The translations under genes were made by a program, and so were the position numbers. Positions 11,534 to 22,921 of a stretch of DNA of 64,000 nucleotides are shown piece by piece (position 1 is the first letter of the stretch; every line of letters begins with the position of its first letter). The DNA is from Papaver somniferum. Its lineage: Eukaryota; Streptophyta; Magnoliopsida; Ranunculales; Papaveraceae. The notes under the pieces are model-generated. The model had not been told where the DNA came from. It saw only the letters and a list, made by a program, of their open reading frames with translations, and searched no databases. Location of the stretch: positions 60,978,815 through 61,042,814 of the forward strand of contig NC_039360.1 in NCBI RefSeq assembly GCF_003573695.1, in the 5' to 3' direction.

Positions 11534-13966
11534 ATCTCCCCCTTTGTCAATTTTAGTGACAAAACTATTAATACATATGAAATAAAAAAAAAGATAAACT
11601 TTAGTGGCTCCTATTCCATAGTCTAATCTTCAACGTTCCTTGAAATCTTCATCCTTCCAAGTACTCCAATGATCCCAAAGGTTGTAAGTTTAGCACCATC
11701 GTTGTTGAAGATCCGTAGCTATAACAGTTAGAGAAATCGAGATTCTCGATCATTATTATACAGTATCATAGTACTATTATGTAACATCAAAGTCCAATTG
11801 CATTACGACTTTAACAATAATACTATGGTGATATGTATTACTCCCCCTTAGTCAATACTCCATCTCGATCATGGAAACCACTCCCCCTTACACAATGATC
11901 CGAAAACCATATGTATTTGTAGTGTGAACTACAATATTTCTCCCCCTTTTTGTCAATTAAATTGGCAAAGGTACAAGAATGGGATCATAATGAAATTTCC
12001 ACAAGTGATATTTCATGACCAAAAAGAAATAATACATACCAACTTAATTTAGATGCAATCTAATAGCCGAAGCTAACAACATTCATCAAGGAGTTTAAGA
12101 TACGAGATAACCTCTATAAAATTCCACAGCCGCACTCCCCGCAAGATATTACCATTAAGCACAAGTTCAAAAGAACTCTCCCCCATTTGATGTCATTCCC
12201 GAGAGAACAACAAGAGCGACCTTAATTTCGAAAGAAAAGAAGGATTTTATATTGGACACCAAAAACCATAGGAATGATTTTCTATATCCAAAGCTCAACC
12301 AAATTAACCACAAGTAAACCCATGATTAATTCAATTGGAATACGCAACTAAATCAAACCACAAAAGTGATCAATTTAATTGAAAGTGCTCAACATAAGTA
12401 AACTCACGGAGCTACGACTAAGTAAATCACACGGAAATGACTTACTTAACGTTCAAATACTCAACATAAGGAAAATCTTACGGAATATATGACTACATTA
12501 ACCAAAGAACATGATAGTGTAGCCTTTCATATACTCAACACAAGGACTTGTGGAATATATGAAAACTCAACTAGATTAATTAAAAGAGAACCTATAATTA
12601 ATCTAATTGGAATACAAATAAACAAACTAATCACCGAAGTAATCAATTTAATTATTTTGGGCGCAACATAAAAGAACTTATGGAACCTCGACTAAGTTCG
12701 TCATAGAATATGACAATCTTAACCGTACATGTACTCGACATAAGAAAGAAAACTTATGGAGTACAAACTAAATAACCAAACAGGTTGATTAATTTAGTTC
12801 TTAATGCTCGACATATAACATCTTATGGAACAACCAACAAAGCCAAGGTAAATCGACTTAGTTGTAAGGTGCTCAACATAGGACACACAATGGAGCCTTC
12901 ACGGTAAAATATAATAAAATGGATCAATGAAGATCAATACCGTGGATAACATACAAGGATCTATTCTATTTCCCATCATAACGACATAATAGACTTTATC
13001 CTTGTTGAACAAAAGATTTTATCCTATTTTCCATCAAATTAATGATTACATAGGATTAACTTTTGTATATGTCAAAAGTCCATTCGTCCTTTCATCAATA
13101 CGAATACCGATTTATGAACGACTTTACTTTTAACAGATGGGACCTTCAAGTTCACGGATGTAAACAATACATATCCCATAAAAATATCGCAATATCACAA
13201 ACCATTAAAATACTGCAATAAACATCATCCTCCAAATATTTTTAGAATTTAATACCAATAAACCTAAAAAAAATAACATAAGAAGATGAAAACAAAAATA
13301 ACTATGTGTAGTCACAATCATCGCTATTCAAAGCACTAGTTATTCTTCCAACTAATCCAAAACGAAAGACATACAAGGTAAACAACTAGAACCAAGATCA
13401 AACGAAATGCTAAATCCTGTATGCAACCAGGGATTGAACAAGAACGAGTTCCTCAGTTTCCTTCCTTAGTTCGTCCTTTAGGTAGTCTAGATTCCGTGTT
13501 GCGATACCAAGCTGTTCTCGAACGATCTTAAAGTCTCCAAGAAGATTTCCTACCAATTGTAAAGAAATCTGAACTGGCAGTTTGTCTTCGTTTTCATGAT
13601 CAAGAGCATGAAAGCATTAGATATCAATAGGACATAACTCAACCTCATAAACTTTGTTGCTTCCCTTCATTGTGCACCAAAAAGACTTTTGGAAAATCTT
13701 TTTGCACCTTTGGAACACACAATATATATATAAGAAATTCCTTCAAACCCTAGGAACCATGACGTTCGTGAGTATTGGTGTGTGTACTAGAGAAACGGTC
13801 CTATGATAGAACAAGAATCCAAAAATAGATGTTAAGGAGCAAACGGAATAAAGTAACAACGAATGCAGTACAATCCTGACAGCTTTCTCAAGACGAAAAA
13901 TCCTGAGAATCAACAACATCCCTTTTTAACAGGACAGAAACTAAAAAGAGATGCAACATGAACATG
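11534..13966 (-). other. Non-coding 3' internal region of copia B
   Basis: There is no coding sequence between the gag stop and the 3' LTR over about 2.4 kb. The region is collinear, on the opposite strand, with 30,406-32,157 in copia A. It includes a degenerate array of TATGTTGAGTA-type units, a second purine-rich word (about 11,940-11,955) resembling the true polypurine tract, and AT-rich filler. Pol would be expected in this place in an autonomous SIRE element, so the family may be non-autonomous. Confidence 0.65.
12350..12900 (-). repeat. Degenerate tandem array, about 70-bp period
   Basis: On the minus strand the units carry TTATGTTGAG followed by AT-rich text with ATTAATC and AATTAAATTGATT words. 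The matching array in copia A lies at 30,880-31,400 on the plus strand, with TGTTGAG or TGTCGAG anchors at 30,881, 30,946, 31,017, 31,150, 31,226, 31,299 and 31,346. Confidence 0.55.
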
Positions 13967-14698
13967 TCAGGGTGTAATAAGATGAGCATCTTGCTCATCA
14001 TTGTTTACTTCTTCTTTTTCATTTCCATCGGTATTTAGCAAACTACCTGGTTTAGTTGAAGAAATATTATCAATAGAAGATTTAGAAGTACCTGGGTTAA
14101 CAACATTCCATGTTTTCTTGATATTCCGTCTTAGTTTGTTTATGTGAATCTTCAGATCAGAGACACGATTGTTGACATGTAAGAAGTCTGAATTGGAAGT
14201 CTTGGATTCACAGTCCTTTTTGAGAGAATTTGAGGAACCTGACCTTTTCTTCCTTCTGTTCCTTTTTCTCTTTTTAGACTGAGTTAACAGATCCGTTAGA
14301 ATTTTTCCATTCTTTTTCCTTCCTTTGTAGAAATCCTTCGAAGGACATGATAAGGATCAACTTTATCGCACTTCATCCCTTGATAGCAAGAGTCCTTGAT
14401 TCTGCCAATCTGTGATACAGGTTTAACAACTTCTTTAGACATCCATGCAAGAATGTTACGAAGTTTTTCATTCCTTTTCCGAATACGACATCTTTGCTCA
14501 GAGTGTCCTTTGTTCCCGCAGAAATAGCAGTGAAAGGATTTATATTCAGTGGTTCTCTTACTAGCAGACTTTGTTGGAGTAGAATCCTTGTTCTTGCACG
14601 CTGACACAGGTCTTTCACATGAAGTATTATTAACGGCTCTAACAAAGTTGATCTTACCTGTGCTTGGAATGTCTATACCTTTATATCCCAGACCACGT
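13967..14698 (-). pseudogene. Copia gag C-terminal fragment with CCHC zinc knuckle
   Basis: Read from 14,698 down, an open frame begins GLGYKGIDIPST, similar to the conserved word before the zinc knuckle in SIRE-type gag. It carries CYFCGNKGHSEQRC, a complete C-X2-C-X4-H-X4-C knuckle that binds packaged RNA. The frame stops at 14,296, and a one-base shift continues it without interruption from 14,296 to a TGA at 13,967-13,969. That second stretch starts with a very basic segment (KKRKRNRRKKR) and then a likely coiled segment. The N-terminus was lost where the Tat element begins. No protease or RT follows. Confidence 0.7.
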
Positions 14699-15246
14699 GT
14701 GTAGATGGTGGATTTTCAACAAAGGGTAAAACCGTAAAATCATGAGGCATGTTTTGGACACGGCTTTCATACATGCAACTATTCATATTTTACGAAGCCA
14801 TAATGAATATGTTTTTGAAAAGCCTCCACTAGCTGAGCGTTCGATCCCTGGCATTTCATCGTGCCCTCTATGCAGAATAACGTATTTGGGCGGTTCTCCG
14901 TAGATTGAGAACTTAACGCCTTCAGGACGTCGGTGATACTCATTGTTCCCTTACTGCAGGAGAGTGACCCACCTCCACATAGAAGAATAGTTGGGCGGCG
15001 GACGCCTTCAGGACGTCGGTGACACTCATTGTTCCCTGATTATGTGGAGAGAGTGCATAGATTCAGGCGGTTCTCCGTAAATTGAGAGCATCAACGGCTT
15101 CAGGTCGTAAACAACATCGTGACTCCCTGACTATGCACCATTCAGAGTAGATGTGACGCTTTAACTGGATAATATCTTTTTTGAAATAGATTACTTCTGC
15201 CGTGACATTCACTACTGAATTCTCAGAATAATCTACTATTTCTCCT

Positions 15247-15600
15247 ATTCCATGGTCGAATCCACGGCCTGATCCCATGGAATGGAAATAACAATTGCTC
15301 ATATTCCATGGTCGAATCCACGGCCTGATCCCATGGAATGGCAATAACAATTGCTCTGATTCTATGATCGAATCCACGACTTGATCTCATAGAATAGCAA
15401 TGACACAACTGTATTATCTCATTACTCCGATTTCATGATCGAATCCACTGGTCTCATGAAATGGTAATAAATAAAACTTAATTACTCTGATTCTATGGTC
15501 GAATCCACGATCCCATGGGATGGTAATGCTTGTTTTATTATTTTGAATTCGTAGTCAGATCCACAACTGATCATATGAATTAATAATGAACATCTATTCA
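15247..15600 (+). repeat. Array of about six 56-71 bp inverted-repeat units
   Basis: Units start at 15,247, 15,303, 15,359, 15,430, 15,490 and 15,547. Each has a left arm, a core containing TCGAATCCAC (or TCAGATCCAC in the last) and a right arm. Arm pairs are ATTCCATGG/CCATGGAAT (first two), ATTCTATGA/TCATAGAAT, and ATTTCATGA/TCATGAAAT. The arms differ between units yet stay complementary in the first four; the last two pair imperfectly. Confidence 0.75.
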
Positions 15601-17452
15601 TTTTTATTACTCAGTTTCATGAATTATTCTCCACTGAATCTCATAAATTGGTAACAAATACTCAACAACTAGGCATCTGGACCATCATTGAGTAATCCCC
15701 ACAAAAATGGTGCGAGTGTACTCGAAAATGATGCACGACTGAGCACCCGGATGCACGAACGAGTGTCCAAAAAATGTGAAATAATGGGGAATCCTTCGCA
15801 AAACAGGATAAAATATTAAATAATAATAAAATAATGGGAGGCGCTCATGGTGGGTCCACTAGCCGGACGGACGGCCTGCCCTATCCATGGTCAGTCCGTG
15901 CCTCTCCCATTATTTTCCTTATTTTTTGTTATTTCGTGAACTCACGAAAACTCCTTGATTTTAGCAACTTTCCCTATTTTTTGCAAAACTTGTGAATTCT
16001 CTATAACTTGGTGGATTCTCCAAATAATATTATAAAATAAGGAAAAGTGTGCGGGACCGAGCATCCCAGACGGCCGGCCATGCCCAAGCAGTGGCCGGTC
16101 CCACACCTCACAAATCCTTGGCTTTTATAATTATTATTCCCTAAATTCACGAAACTCCTTGCTCAAATGCGCGTCAGAAAATACGGAAATTCTCAGTATG
16201 GAAACACGGACATCATGGAAACACGTGCATGCCTCCATGATCGACCAGGTCATTCCTAGGGCTTGTACGAAGCCGGTCCCACACGTTTTCGCAATTCTGA
16301 CCTAATTTGCTCAATTGCTCATACTGGCCCGAACTCTCTCCAACCAACTGGAGAATCCTCCAAACGACCAACAATCGGTCATGTGACCACCAAGAGCCGG
16401 TCCCATGCCATCTTGGTCTATCCCATCTCTCATACCTAGGTTTTACACCTAATGCTGAACCCATCAATATTTTCAGTAAATAGTGAATCCACCATTTATT
16501 CATGATTTTTCACCAACTCTCAAACTGAAAATCCTGGTGCGTGCTCACTTGAGCACTGGGCACCACATGGAAGCTCCTCATCCCATGTGGTCGGTCCTCA
16601 TTACTCATGATCAATTTTTCAGCAATTCGCCAATTGATGGAGAATTGATCAAAAATTAGGGTTTTGAATAAACGCTATGTGAAACAATCATTCTGAGCAC
16701 TCTTCAAACAACACTAATAAATTTATGTTGATCCAGCAATCAACATCTAAGTTAATTATACAATATTCGGTAATCTACCAATATTTTAATTAATATTTTA
16801 CTGGGTTACGTCACCAGTAAATAATTCGCTGAATTGAGCAATACTTGCCCAATTGCCCGAATGTAATTAATATTCGACAATTCATCTATAATTTGTTGAA
16901 TTGAGAAATACTTGCTCAGTTGCCCATCAAATTCTCAATAATCATTAATTTGGTGAATTGAGCAATACTTGCTCAGTTGCTCATCAAATTCTCGTAATTC
17001 GCAGATTTGAGCAATACTCGCTCGCTCGTCAGTAATTCATCATGCTGACATCTCTTCTGAGAACTACATGTTTGACCCATGAATCGCTGAACATTCATCA
17101 TTCATGCTTTATTCACCAAACTTAGACTCATTGTCTAATAAATCAACAATTGACTAATCAAAACACGTCTGCCCTGCAGACTCCACAATTTGTGAGATTT
17201 CAATCACGTCACAAATGGGGGGATATCACTTAGGGTTTTGGTCTGGCGGTCTACGGCACGTGGATTCATCCACAATGAGAAATGTGCATAAGTCGCGTAA
17301 ACGGTTGAAGGAGTTAGCAAAGTAGTGGGTGCACGATCAGTCAAGTCTCCACACGACGTGGAACTGACTTTACCACGATCTCCCACTTTCCCACTCTTCC
17401 ACTCAAGAAACCGTCACACTTACAGGGATCAGTGGTGTTACTACTCTGAGAG

Positions 17453-17462
17453 TATAAATAAG
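17453..17462 (+). promoter_or_regulatory. Tat LTR TATA box (intact)
   Basis: TATAAATAAG lies about 430 bp before the LTR end and is shared with 51,348-51,357. Transcription would begin a little downstream, leaving roughly 400 bp of R-U5. Confidence 0.6.
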
Positions 17463-17888
17463 TCTCTGAATCCATGATTGAAGAACAACATTCGAACACT
17501 TGAATACACGTTTAACAAGAATTATACGAGTAGTCACTCTCAAGAATTCATCAATCACCCAGAGCTTATTCGAACTCAACAGTTCACCAATACTGCAGAA
17601 ACCTTCGACACACCCACAATCCTCGATCATCACTGATCCCACACAGTTCTCAGCTTCCCTCCTATAGATCAACCCATCTCCCTCTTTGCGACCGAATTGA
17701 CTTTGGAACGACCATTTTCTTGGTTTAGGACGGAGTCATACAGATTGATTTCCCGAATCTAAGCACCCCCTTTGTAGCAGTGCATTTGTGTGAGGATTAA
17801 CACTTTGCCCGGCTGAGGAGTCTCGACAGCACGCTCGACTCTCCACTTTCCCAAAAAACCAGCGACCCATTTTTCCCCATCCACAGAT

Positions 17889-17906
17889 TGGCGACCACAG
17901 TGGGAT
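17889..17906 (+). other. Tat primer-binding site
   Basis: TGGCGACCACAGTGGGAT follows the LTR end CCACA after the bases GAT. Tat/Ogre elements usually prime with tRNA-Arg and their sites begin TGGCGACC, which fits; I could not align a specific tRNA. Confidence 0.6.
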
Positions 17907-17942
17907 ATTAATCTCTCAGTGGCAATTTCACATTTTCACAAG

Positions 17943-18640
17943 ATGTCTGGTCATAGGTCTGGGTTAGTCACAAATCCCAACGCAAATAACGCCATCACTA
18001 GTAACAATGGTGGTACTCCAGAAACTACTCTTGCTTCCAACATCGATGCTGGTCATACCACTCCTTCTCAAACCAACAAAGGAACCTGCAGGATTCATCA
18101 TTTGTGAAGTCCTGGAACGCTTTATGGTGGATCGATGAAAAGACAAGACACCGATTCATCGTCATCAACTTCCATATCCTGTGCTACGCAAAGAATTCCT
18201 CTCACGAAGGGATACACTTCCCCAACGTCCAAAATACAACGGAACAGGGAACGCTCGAGAATACGTTTTTCGATTCATGGAGGCACTAGGAGAGCATGAA
18301 CACAACGGAATGATCCCAATCTACAGAGCCTTTATGAAGAATCTAAGATTCCAGACTTTCTCAGAACTTCATAAAGCAGCCAAGCGATCAACAACTACCA
18401 CGCATGATTTATTGGAAAGAGACAAACCTAGACTGAGAACCTCGTGATACTCAGCGTCTCTTCAACAGACAATACAACCTCCAACCTTCCATGAACGTTG
18501 TTGCTAAAGGAAGAAAAATGAGAACCGACGCACCACAACAAAAGCATACTTCTCCAATCTCTCAGGATCCTTCAGAAGCGCAAAGAAAGGATAACCAATC
18601 CTTAAATGCACAAACCTCGACCCGGCATCAACGAACGAGA
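17943..18640 (+). pseudogene. Tat gag remnant with two internal deletions
   Basis: The ATG at 17,943 begins the same asparagine-rich N-terminus as the gag at 35,037 (TNPNANN against TNPNTNN). After about 45 codons the sequence jumps to the part corresponding to 35,440, and a second jump joins EALGEHEHN directly to the part corresponding to 35,960, removing the core of the capsid domain. Later words FSELHKAAKRSTTTT match FSELHEVAKRSTTTA of the other copy. No product is expected. Confidence 0.75.
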
Positions 18641-18682
18641 AAATGATCAGACAAACTCAAACTTTTCTCTTCTCATGAAGGA

Positions 18683-19090
18683 GTGATCGAGTTACTAGAA
18701 GTCTGGGTTCAAGATGGTGCAATCAAATTGTCGTTCATCAGGAGAGAGCCAACTGAAGAAGAAATGGAGAATCCCAGACATCTGTCCATCCTGGAATACT
18801 CCTTGAACCTTCATCACAGAGAAGGAGATGCACGATGGGGACTGCTTACCGTGGTCCATATCAAAGGAAACGAATCCGAGAGAACGTTGGTCCATTCTGG
18901 CACAGCTATCAACATTTTTCCTGTGAAATCCCTCAGAGTCGCAGGAATCACTCGACAAGAAGCTACTCATGCTCTCATCTCAATCAGAAACCATGAAGGA
19001 ACGCTCAGAGATTCTCGTGGCTACATCACTCTCAAAGTGAACATAAGTTCAACAAATCAAGTTTCACGTAATCAGGAAGACCCAGGATAA
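18683..19090 (+). pseudogene. Tat gag C-terminus fused to aspartic protease remnant
   Basis: It opens with IELLEVWVQDGAIKL, matching the gag C-terminus at 36,330. It then jumps to WGLLTVVHIKGNE and LVHSGTAINIFPVKSL, the retropepsin active-site region. The catalytic aspartate of the D-S/T-G triad is a histidine here (HSG), so the enzyme would be dead. Part of the gag tail seen in the other copy is missing, so the fusion was made by deletion. Confidence 0.65.
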
Positions 19091-21192
19091 CATGGTCTTC
19101 AGACGAATGTGAATCCAAGATGAAAACATGGCTACTGACAAAGCGCCTTTAGTTGCACATATCTCCAACAAAGAAAGTCTGGTCCAGAAGATTTGGCGAA
19201 CATTCCATTATCAGAGCACTTGGAGGAATTTCAGACTTTGACGAAGTAGAAGCAAGAACCTGCAAAAGATGTATAGACATTCATCTGGAGGTTCCGCACT
19301 TAGGCAAGTCTCATTCCATGTATATGTCATTTATTTCCTCACATGCTATCCTAGCGTGGGGACTCAATTCTGCTAGCAACTCTGCTAGACGTTATGAATG
19401 GTAGCTGCACCACATTAGTATTTTACCAAGTGGTTGAATCTGACGTTTCTCTGAATCGAGCATTGAGACATTCATTACTGAGATGACGTCAAAGCATGGA
19501 AAAAAAAACATTTTGAGCGTTTCTCCATAGCCTTGAAGGAGTGTTCATGTGTTCCATAAAATCAAAAATCTCTGATATCTGCACAAGTGTTGAATCCCAC
19601 TACCACAATGAAAAGATGCTGAATCAACAGAAGATAGTTTGGGCCGAGACGATCAAACCTAAGACACGCTCAACGCTCAAGCATCTAAGAAGCCCTCAAA
19701 TCGTACTCCAAATCAAAGAGTACACCTTCGATAATGGCGCCTCTGGCTTCAGCAAAAATACCTCGACACTGATTCAACACCAGCACGATCAAAGTGTAAC
19801 TGAACTACAATTAATAAGTCTTCATTTTCCATGATAAAACTTCTAAAGTAGATGCAACATCATTCATCCATGGATACACAAACTCCTTAAACATACACTG
19901 GGTACTTGATCTTATTGGAATTTCCAACCTGATGTGATTCCATGAAACTTCATCGACGAGACTTCTCTACGTTACAAATCACTGCACGGCTGAGGAACTT
20001 CCTCTCTTCACCAGAATGAAGACTGTTGCTGCTATCTACCGCGAAACAATATCGATTCCATGAAGAAGCCACTTCACAGTAAAGTCATATCAGGAGAATT
20101 TGGGTTGAAATCCTAATACACCTTCATCTTAGGAATGCTCAACTCACCAATTAATTCGTGCATGTAAATGCTCACTGGATGGAAGAGCAAAGACTATCAT
20201 CTTCGGTCTCTGTATCAACTCAAATCATAGTATCGGCATCAACATGTGGAAGAACTCTATTCATGGTCTCAGCATCAACAAGAATTTCTAGAGAAAATCA
20301 ATTGTGGTCTCATCAGCCTTAGGCACCACATCCGGCTTCATCAACTATCCATTCTATGAAGCGTTAATCTATGGATCGTACTTCTTCAAGCTCTAATGAT
20401 TCATATCAAGATGTTTATACCTGAAAATATAGTAACATGAATGTCTTCCCAAAGCTTACACGACAGACGGGCATAAACCAAAGTCTTCTACAAGATGTTC
20501 TCATCGCCTCCATTAAAGAGATACAACACATTTCAGGCCATGGGTTTACAAAAACGTACCACTGGGTGAGGAATGGGACGATGCTTCCTGAACTAAAGAT
20601 GTTCTCTTATGTCTCTTGTACAACATACCAAAAGGGCGCATCAATCGGACATACGAGCTGAAAGATATGGCCTTTACCGTCAGGTATACGAAATCTGAAA
20701 ATTTTGTACGGGATTACAAATTACAAATGTGCACGCTTCGTTGGCTGACCTCTGCAACTCTAAATTGAGTGATTCTTGTCTCATGTGATAACTCATTCTT
20801 TTAGCTTCAAAAGTTGGGGTCAAGCACTGAATTCCGAAATCGTATGAGTTTTCTACAGCTTACAGAGCATACAACATGCAAGCAACAATTCTTAGACGGG
20901 ATTCATAACTTCCACAGTCGATCGGTGTCCACCACGTCTTCCCACTAAGTCCTTCATCAAGGTATTTTCAACTTTTACCGTCTAGGTCTTACATCAATTT
21001 CTCTATTGGGTCCTCTATCTAGGTCTTGCCAGAAGAAAGGAAAACGAAAATGGGAGATTTCTCTACTTGGGTTCTCTATTGGGGACTGACGGTCCACTGA
21101 TCATGGCGATTAGTTTCATAGTCCAAGACCCGTGGCACCAGACTCTCATGTGCTGATCACTCATCATAAAAGTAATTCTACCCGTGGCACCA
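19091..21192 (+). other. Degenerate Tat pol or internal DNA
   Basis: Only short open stretches remain (for example 19,541-19,834 and 20,437-20,661), with stops in all frames. I can identify no RT, RNase H or integrase motif with confidence. Near 21,000-21,190 there are repeated phrases such as TTCTCTATTGGG and CCCGTGGCACCAGACT. The right end abuts copia LTR sequence at a shared ACTTTTCATG. Confidence 0.4.
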
Positions 21193-21628
21193 GACTTTTC
21201 ATGACTTTCGTCACTAGGTGAAGATAAACTTGATCAAAGCGAAACGCTTTACCAACACGCGATTTCGAGATAAAACATAAGCAATGAATGCTCAACTCGA
21301 AATGTCAAATGTGTATGATCTAGTCTATATAGCATACGACTTTTGTCTCACAAGAAGTAGGAGATAGAAGAGATAAACTTTTGAGTGATAGATAAGTTCA
21401 AGTCTCCACATACCTTTTTGTTGATGAAGTTCCACGGTTCCTTGTATATATCTTCGTCGTTGTATGATGAATCTCCATGAAGTCCTTGAGCTCAACTACA
21501 CTTTTATATCCTAGTCCGAGACTTAGATATGTAGGCTAGAAATCAAGACTTATAGTTTTGATCACTAACATTGACAAACATGCTTGAGATAGCAACGCAT
21601 GCGAGGTTGACCGAGCTATGCTCTAACA
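21193..21628 (-). repeat. Copia B 5' LTR, truncated
   Basis: This holds the first 430 bp or so of the LTR as read on the minus strand, matching 11,533-11,105. It ends with CTCTAACA, the reverse complement of the LTR start, followed by the target duplication AAACC. Confidence 0.85.
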
Positions 21629-21925
21629 AAACCGCTTGTTTAGTCAAGAAGGATTGTTGAGAGGTGATTGATTAATCTAGGATGTTCTTCGGGAATATAA
21701 GACCGGATTCTCAATTGGTTCCTGTTCACCTTGATTTTATATCTTAAGATGGAACAAAACCTAGGGTTTTTCTGTGGGAGACAGATTTATCCTTTGATAG
21801 ACTTTTCCGTGTGAGACATATTTGTTTATTATCAAGTCTGCGATTTTGGGTTGCAGCAACTCTTAGTTGTGGGTGAGATCAACTAAGGGAATCAAGTGCG
21901 CAGTATCCTGCTAGGATCAGAGGCG
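21629..21925 (+). repeat. Copia A 5' LTR, second segment
   Basis: It continues the LTR interrupted at 9,136 (AAACCGCTTGT) and matches 33,735-34,031. It stops at AGGCGTA, fused to the middle of the element Z LTR. About 530 bp of the LTR end and the primer-binding site are missing, so a deletion joined the two elements, with GTA shared at the junction. Confidence 0.8.
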
Positions 21926-22900
21926 TACAAAGTGAGACAATCACGGGATTTTATGGGATGTAGTGAGTTTTAAACATGTACGACAGAGTTAAGCAACCAT
22001 TTGGAGCATGTATAAGATAAATATGGAGATTTTACAACTGCAGAGCGTGTGAAAATCAAAATCATAGAAAGAAAATCCATACCCTGCATGGAGAATAATG
22101 AAGAATATTTTGCAATCAAGACGAGATATTTTGTTGTTAATATGTATAAATAGGCTGCTGGGATGTTGTAGAAGGGGGATGGAGAGTTGGGGGGGAGAGA
22201 GAGAACACAACAGAGACGAAAAATCAGAGTTTCAGAAGCCTCCATCGCTGCTGCTGCACCAAGAACACGGAGAACATAAGACCCACACTGAGCAGTCTTA
22301 TTTTGCTACAAACTTTGCGACACATCGACAACAGTCTTAGAGCAACAGTATCAGTGACACATACTGTGGGTCGTTCTGGTTTGTAACAAATATAATTCTT
22401 ACAAACCCGGTTTTAATTGTTGTTCCTCCCTTTTCATCCTTGTAAGCACCTTTTTGAGCAATGAAAAATTCCTTTGAGTGTGTTTTCACCATGAGAAGCT
22501 AAACCCCACCACCGGGACAACGGAGGAAGCAACTTTTCATGATTGTGGTAGATGAATTAATTCTTTTATTGACTTTTTTCATAGGTTTAATTGCTTTATG
22601 ATTTCTATTAATTACTTGTTATTTTGTTAGATGACGCATGCTTAGTTTTAATTACTTCAGATGCGTCATGCTTTTAACTTACAAATAATATTTTAAGAAA
22701 TCTATTTTTGGCAAAGAACTAGAGTCACAACTTCTTTTGTTTGAGATTTATTGTCTAGAAATAATGACAGAACCTCTTCATCCTGTGACAAATTTTGAAT
22801 ATATATTTTTCCTTATTTTCTTTATTAAGTCTTAAAACAAATTTTCAACAAATCTGAGTGAACGAATCATCTTACTACAACATCATTGAAAATCACATCA
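21926..22900 (+). repeat. Element Z left LTR (5'-truncated)
   Basis: It matches 29,394-30,405. It keeps the TATA box (TATAAATAG, 22,145-22,153) and the block ATGAGAAGCTAAACCCC at 22,491-22,507. It ends in CATCA at 22,900. The right LTR carries about 43 bp more near 30,239-30,282. Confidence 0.85.
22145..22153 (+). promoter_or_regulatory. Element Z LTR TATA box
   Basis: TATAAATAG occurs in both LTRs (also 29,612-29,620), and in the related LTR at 62,121-62,129. Confidence 0.6.
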
Positions 22901-22905
22901 ATTTT

Positions 22906-22921
22906 TGGCGCCGCCGACGCA
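22906..22921 (+). other. Element Z primer-binding site
   Basis: TGGCGCCGCCGACGCA stands five bases after the LTR end CATCA. Athila elements use a site of the form TGGCGCCG, usually assigned to tRNA-Asp. The second half of this site has drifted. Confidence 0.55.

Larger units (their letters stand above)
14700..17885 (+). repeat. Tat LTR, second element (about 3.2 kb)
   Basis: It is collinear with 4,297-7,540 plus 34,564-34,978. It ends in CCACA at 17,885, three bases before the primer-binding site. It keeps an uninterrupted TATA box (17,453-17,462) and the best-preserved array of inverted-repeat units (15,247-15,600), but only one GC-rich unit. Confidence 0.85.
14700..21192 (+). mobile_element. 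Second Tat-lineage element, truncated, nested in copia B
   Basis: It begins with an LTR (TGTAGATGG, one base from the TGTTGATGG of the other copies) inside the copia gag, followed by a primer-binding site, a deleted gag, a protease remnant and a degenerate pol region. It stops at about 21,192 by direct fusion to the copia B 5' LTR. Its 3' part, 3' LTR and the adjoining copia DNA were thus deleted together. The base run before the LTR is ACGTG; no matching right-hand duplication survives. Confidence 0.8.
9137..21628 (-). mobile_element. Copia B: reverse-oriented copia of the same family, nested in copia A
   Basis: Both ends are flanked by a perfect AAACC (9,132-9,136 and 21,629-21,633), and the host LTR reads straight through once copia B is removed. 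On the minus strand it has a truncated 5' LTR (21,193-21,628), a gap filled by a Tat-type element (14,700-21,192), a gag C-terminal fragment, a long non-coding 3' internal region, and an intact-length 3' LTR (9,137-11,533). No copia protease, integrase or RT remains. Confidence 0.88.

Noticed and set aside
12489..12671. A 60-codon open frame in the copia 3' region
   Set aside because: It lies in the degenerate 70-bp array, has no relatives visible here, and the collinear copia A region is not open.
15063..15408. Open frames with repeated PFHGIRPWIRPWN-type peptides
   Set aside because: The periodic peptide comes from the inverted-repeat DNA units, which explain it without any coding role.
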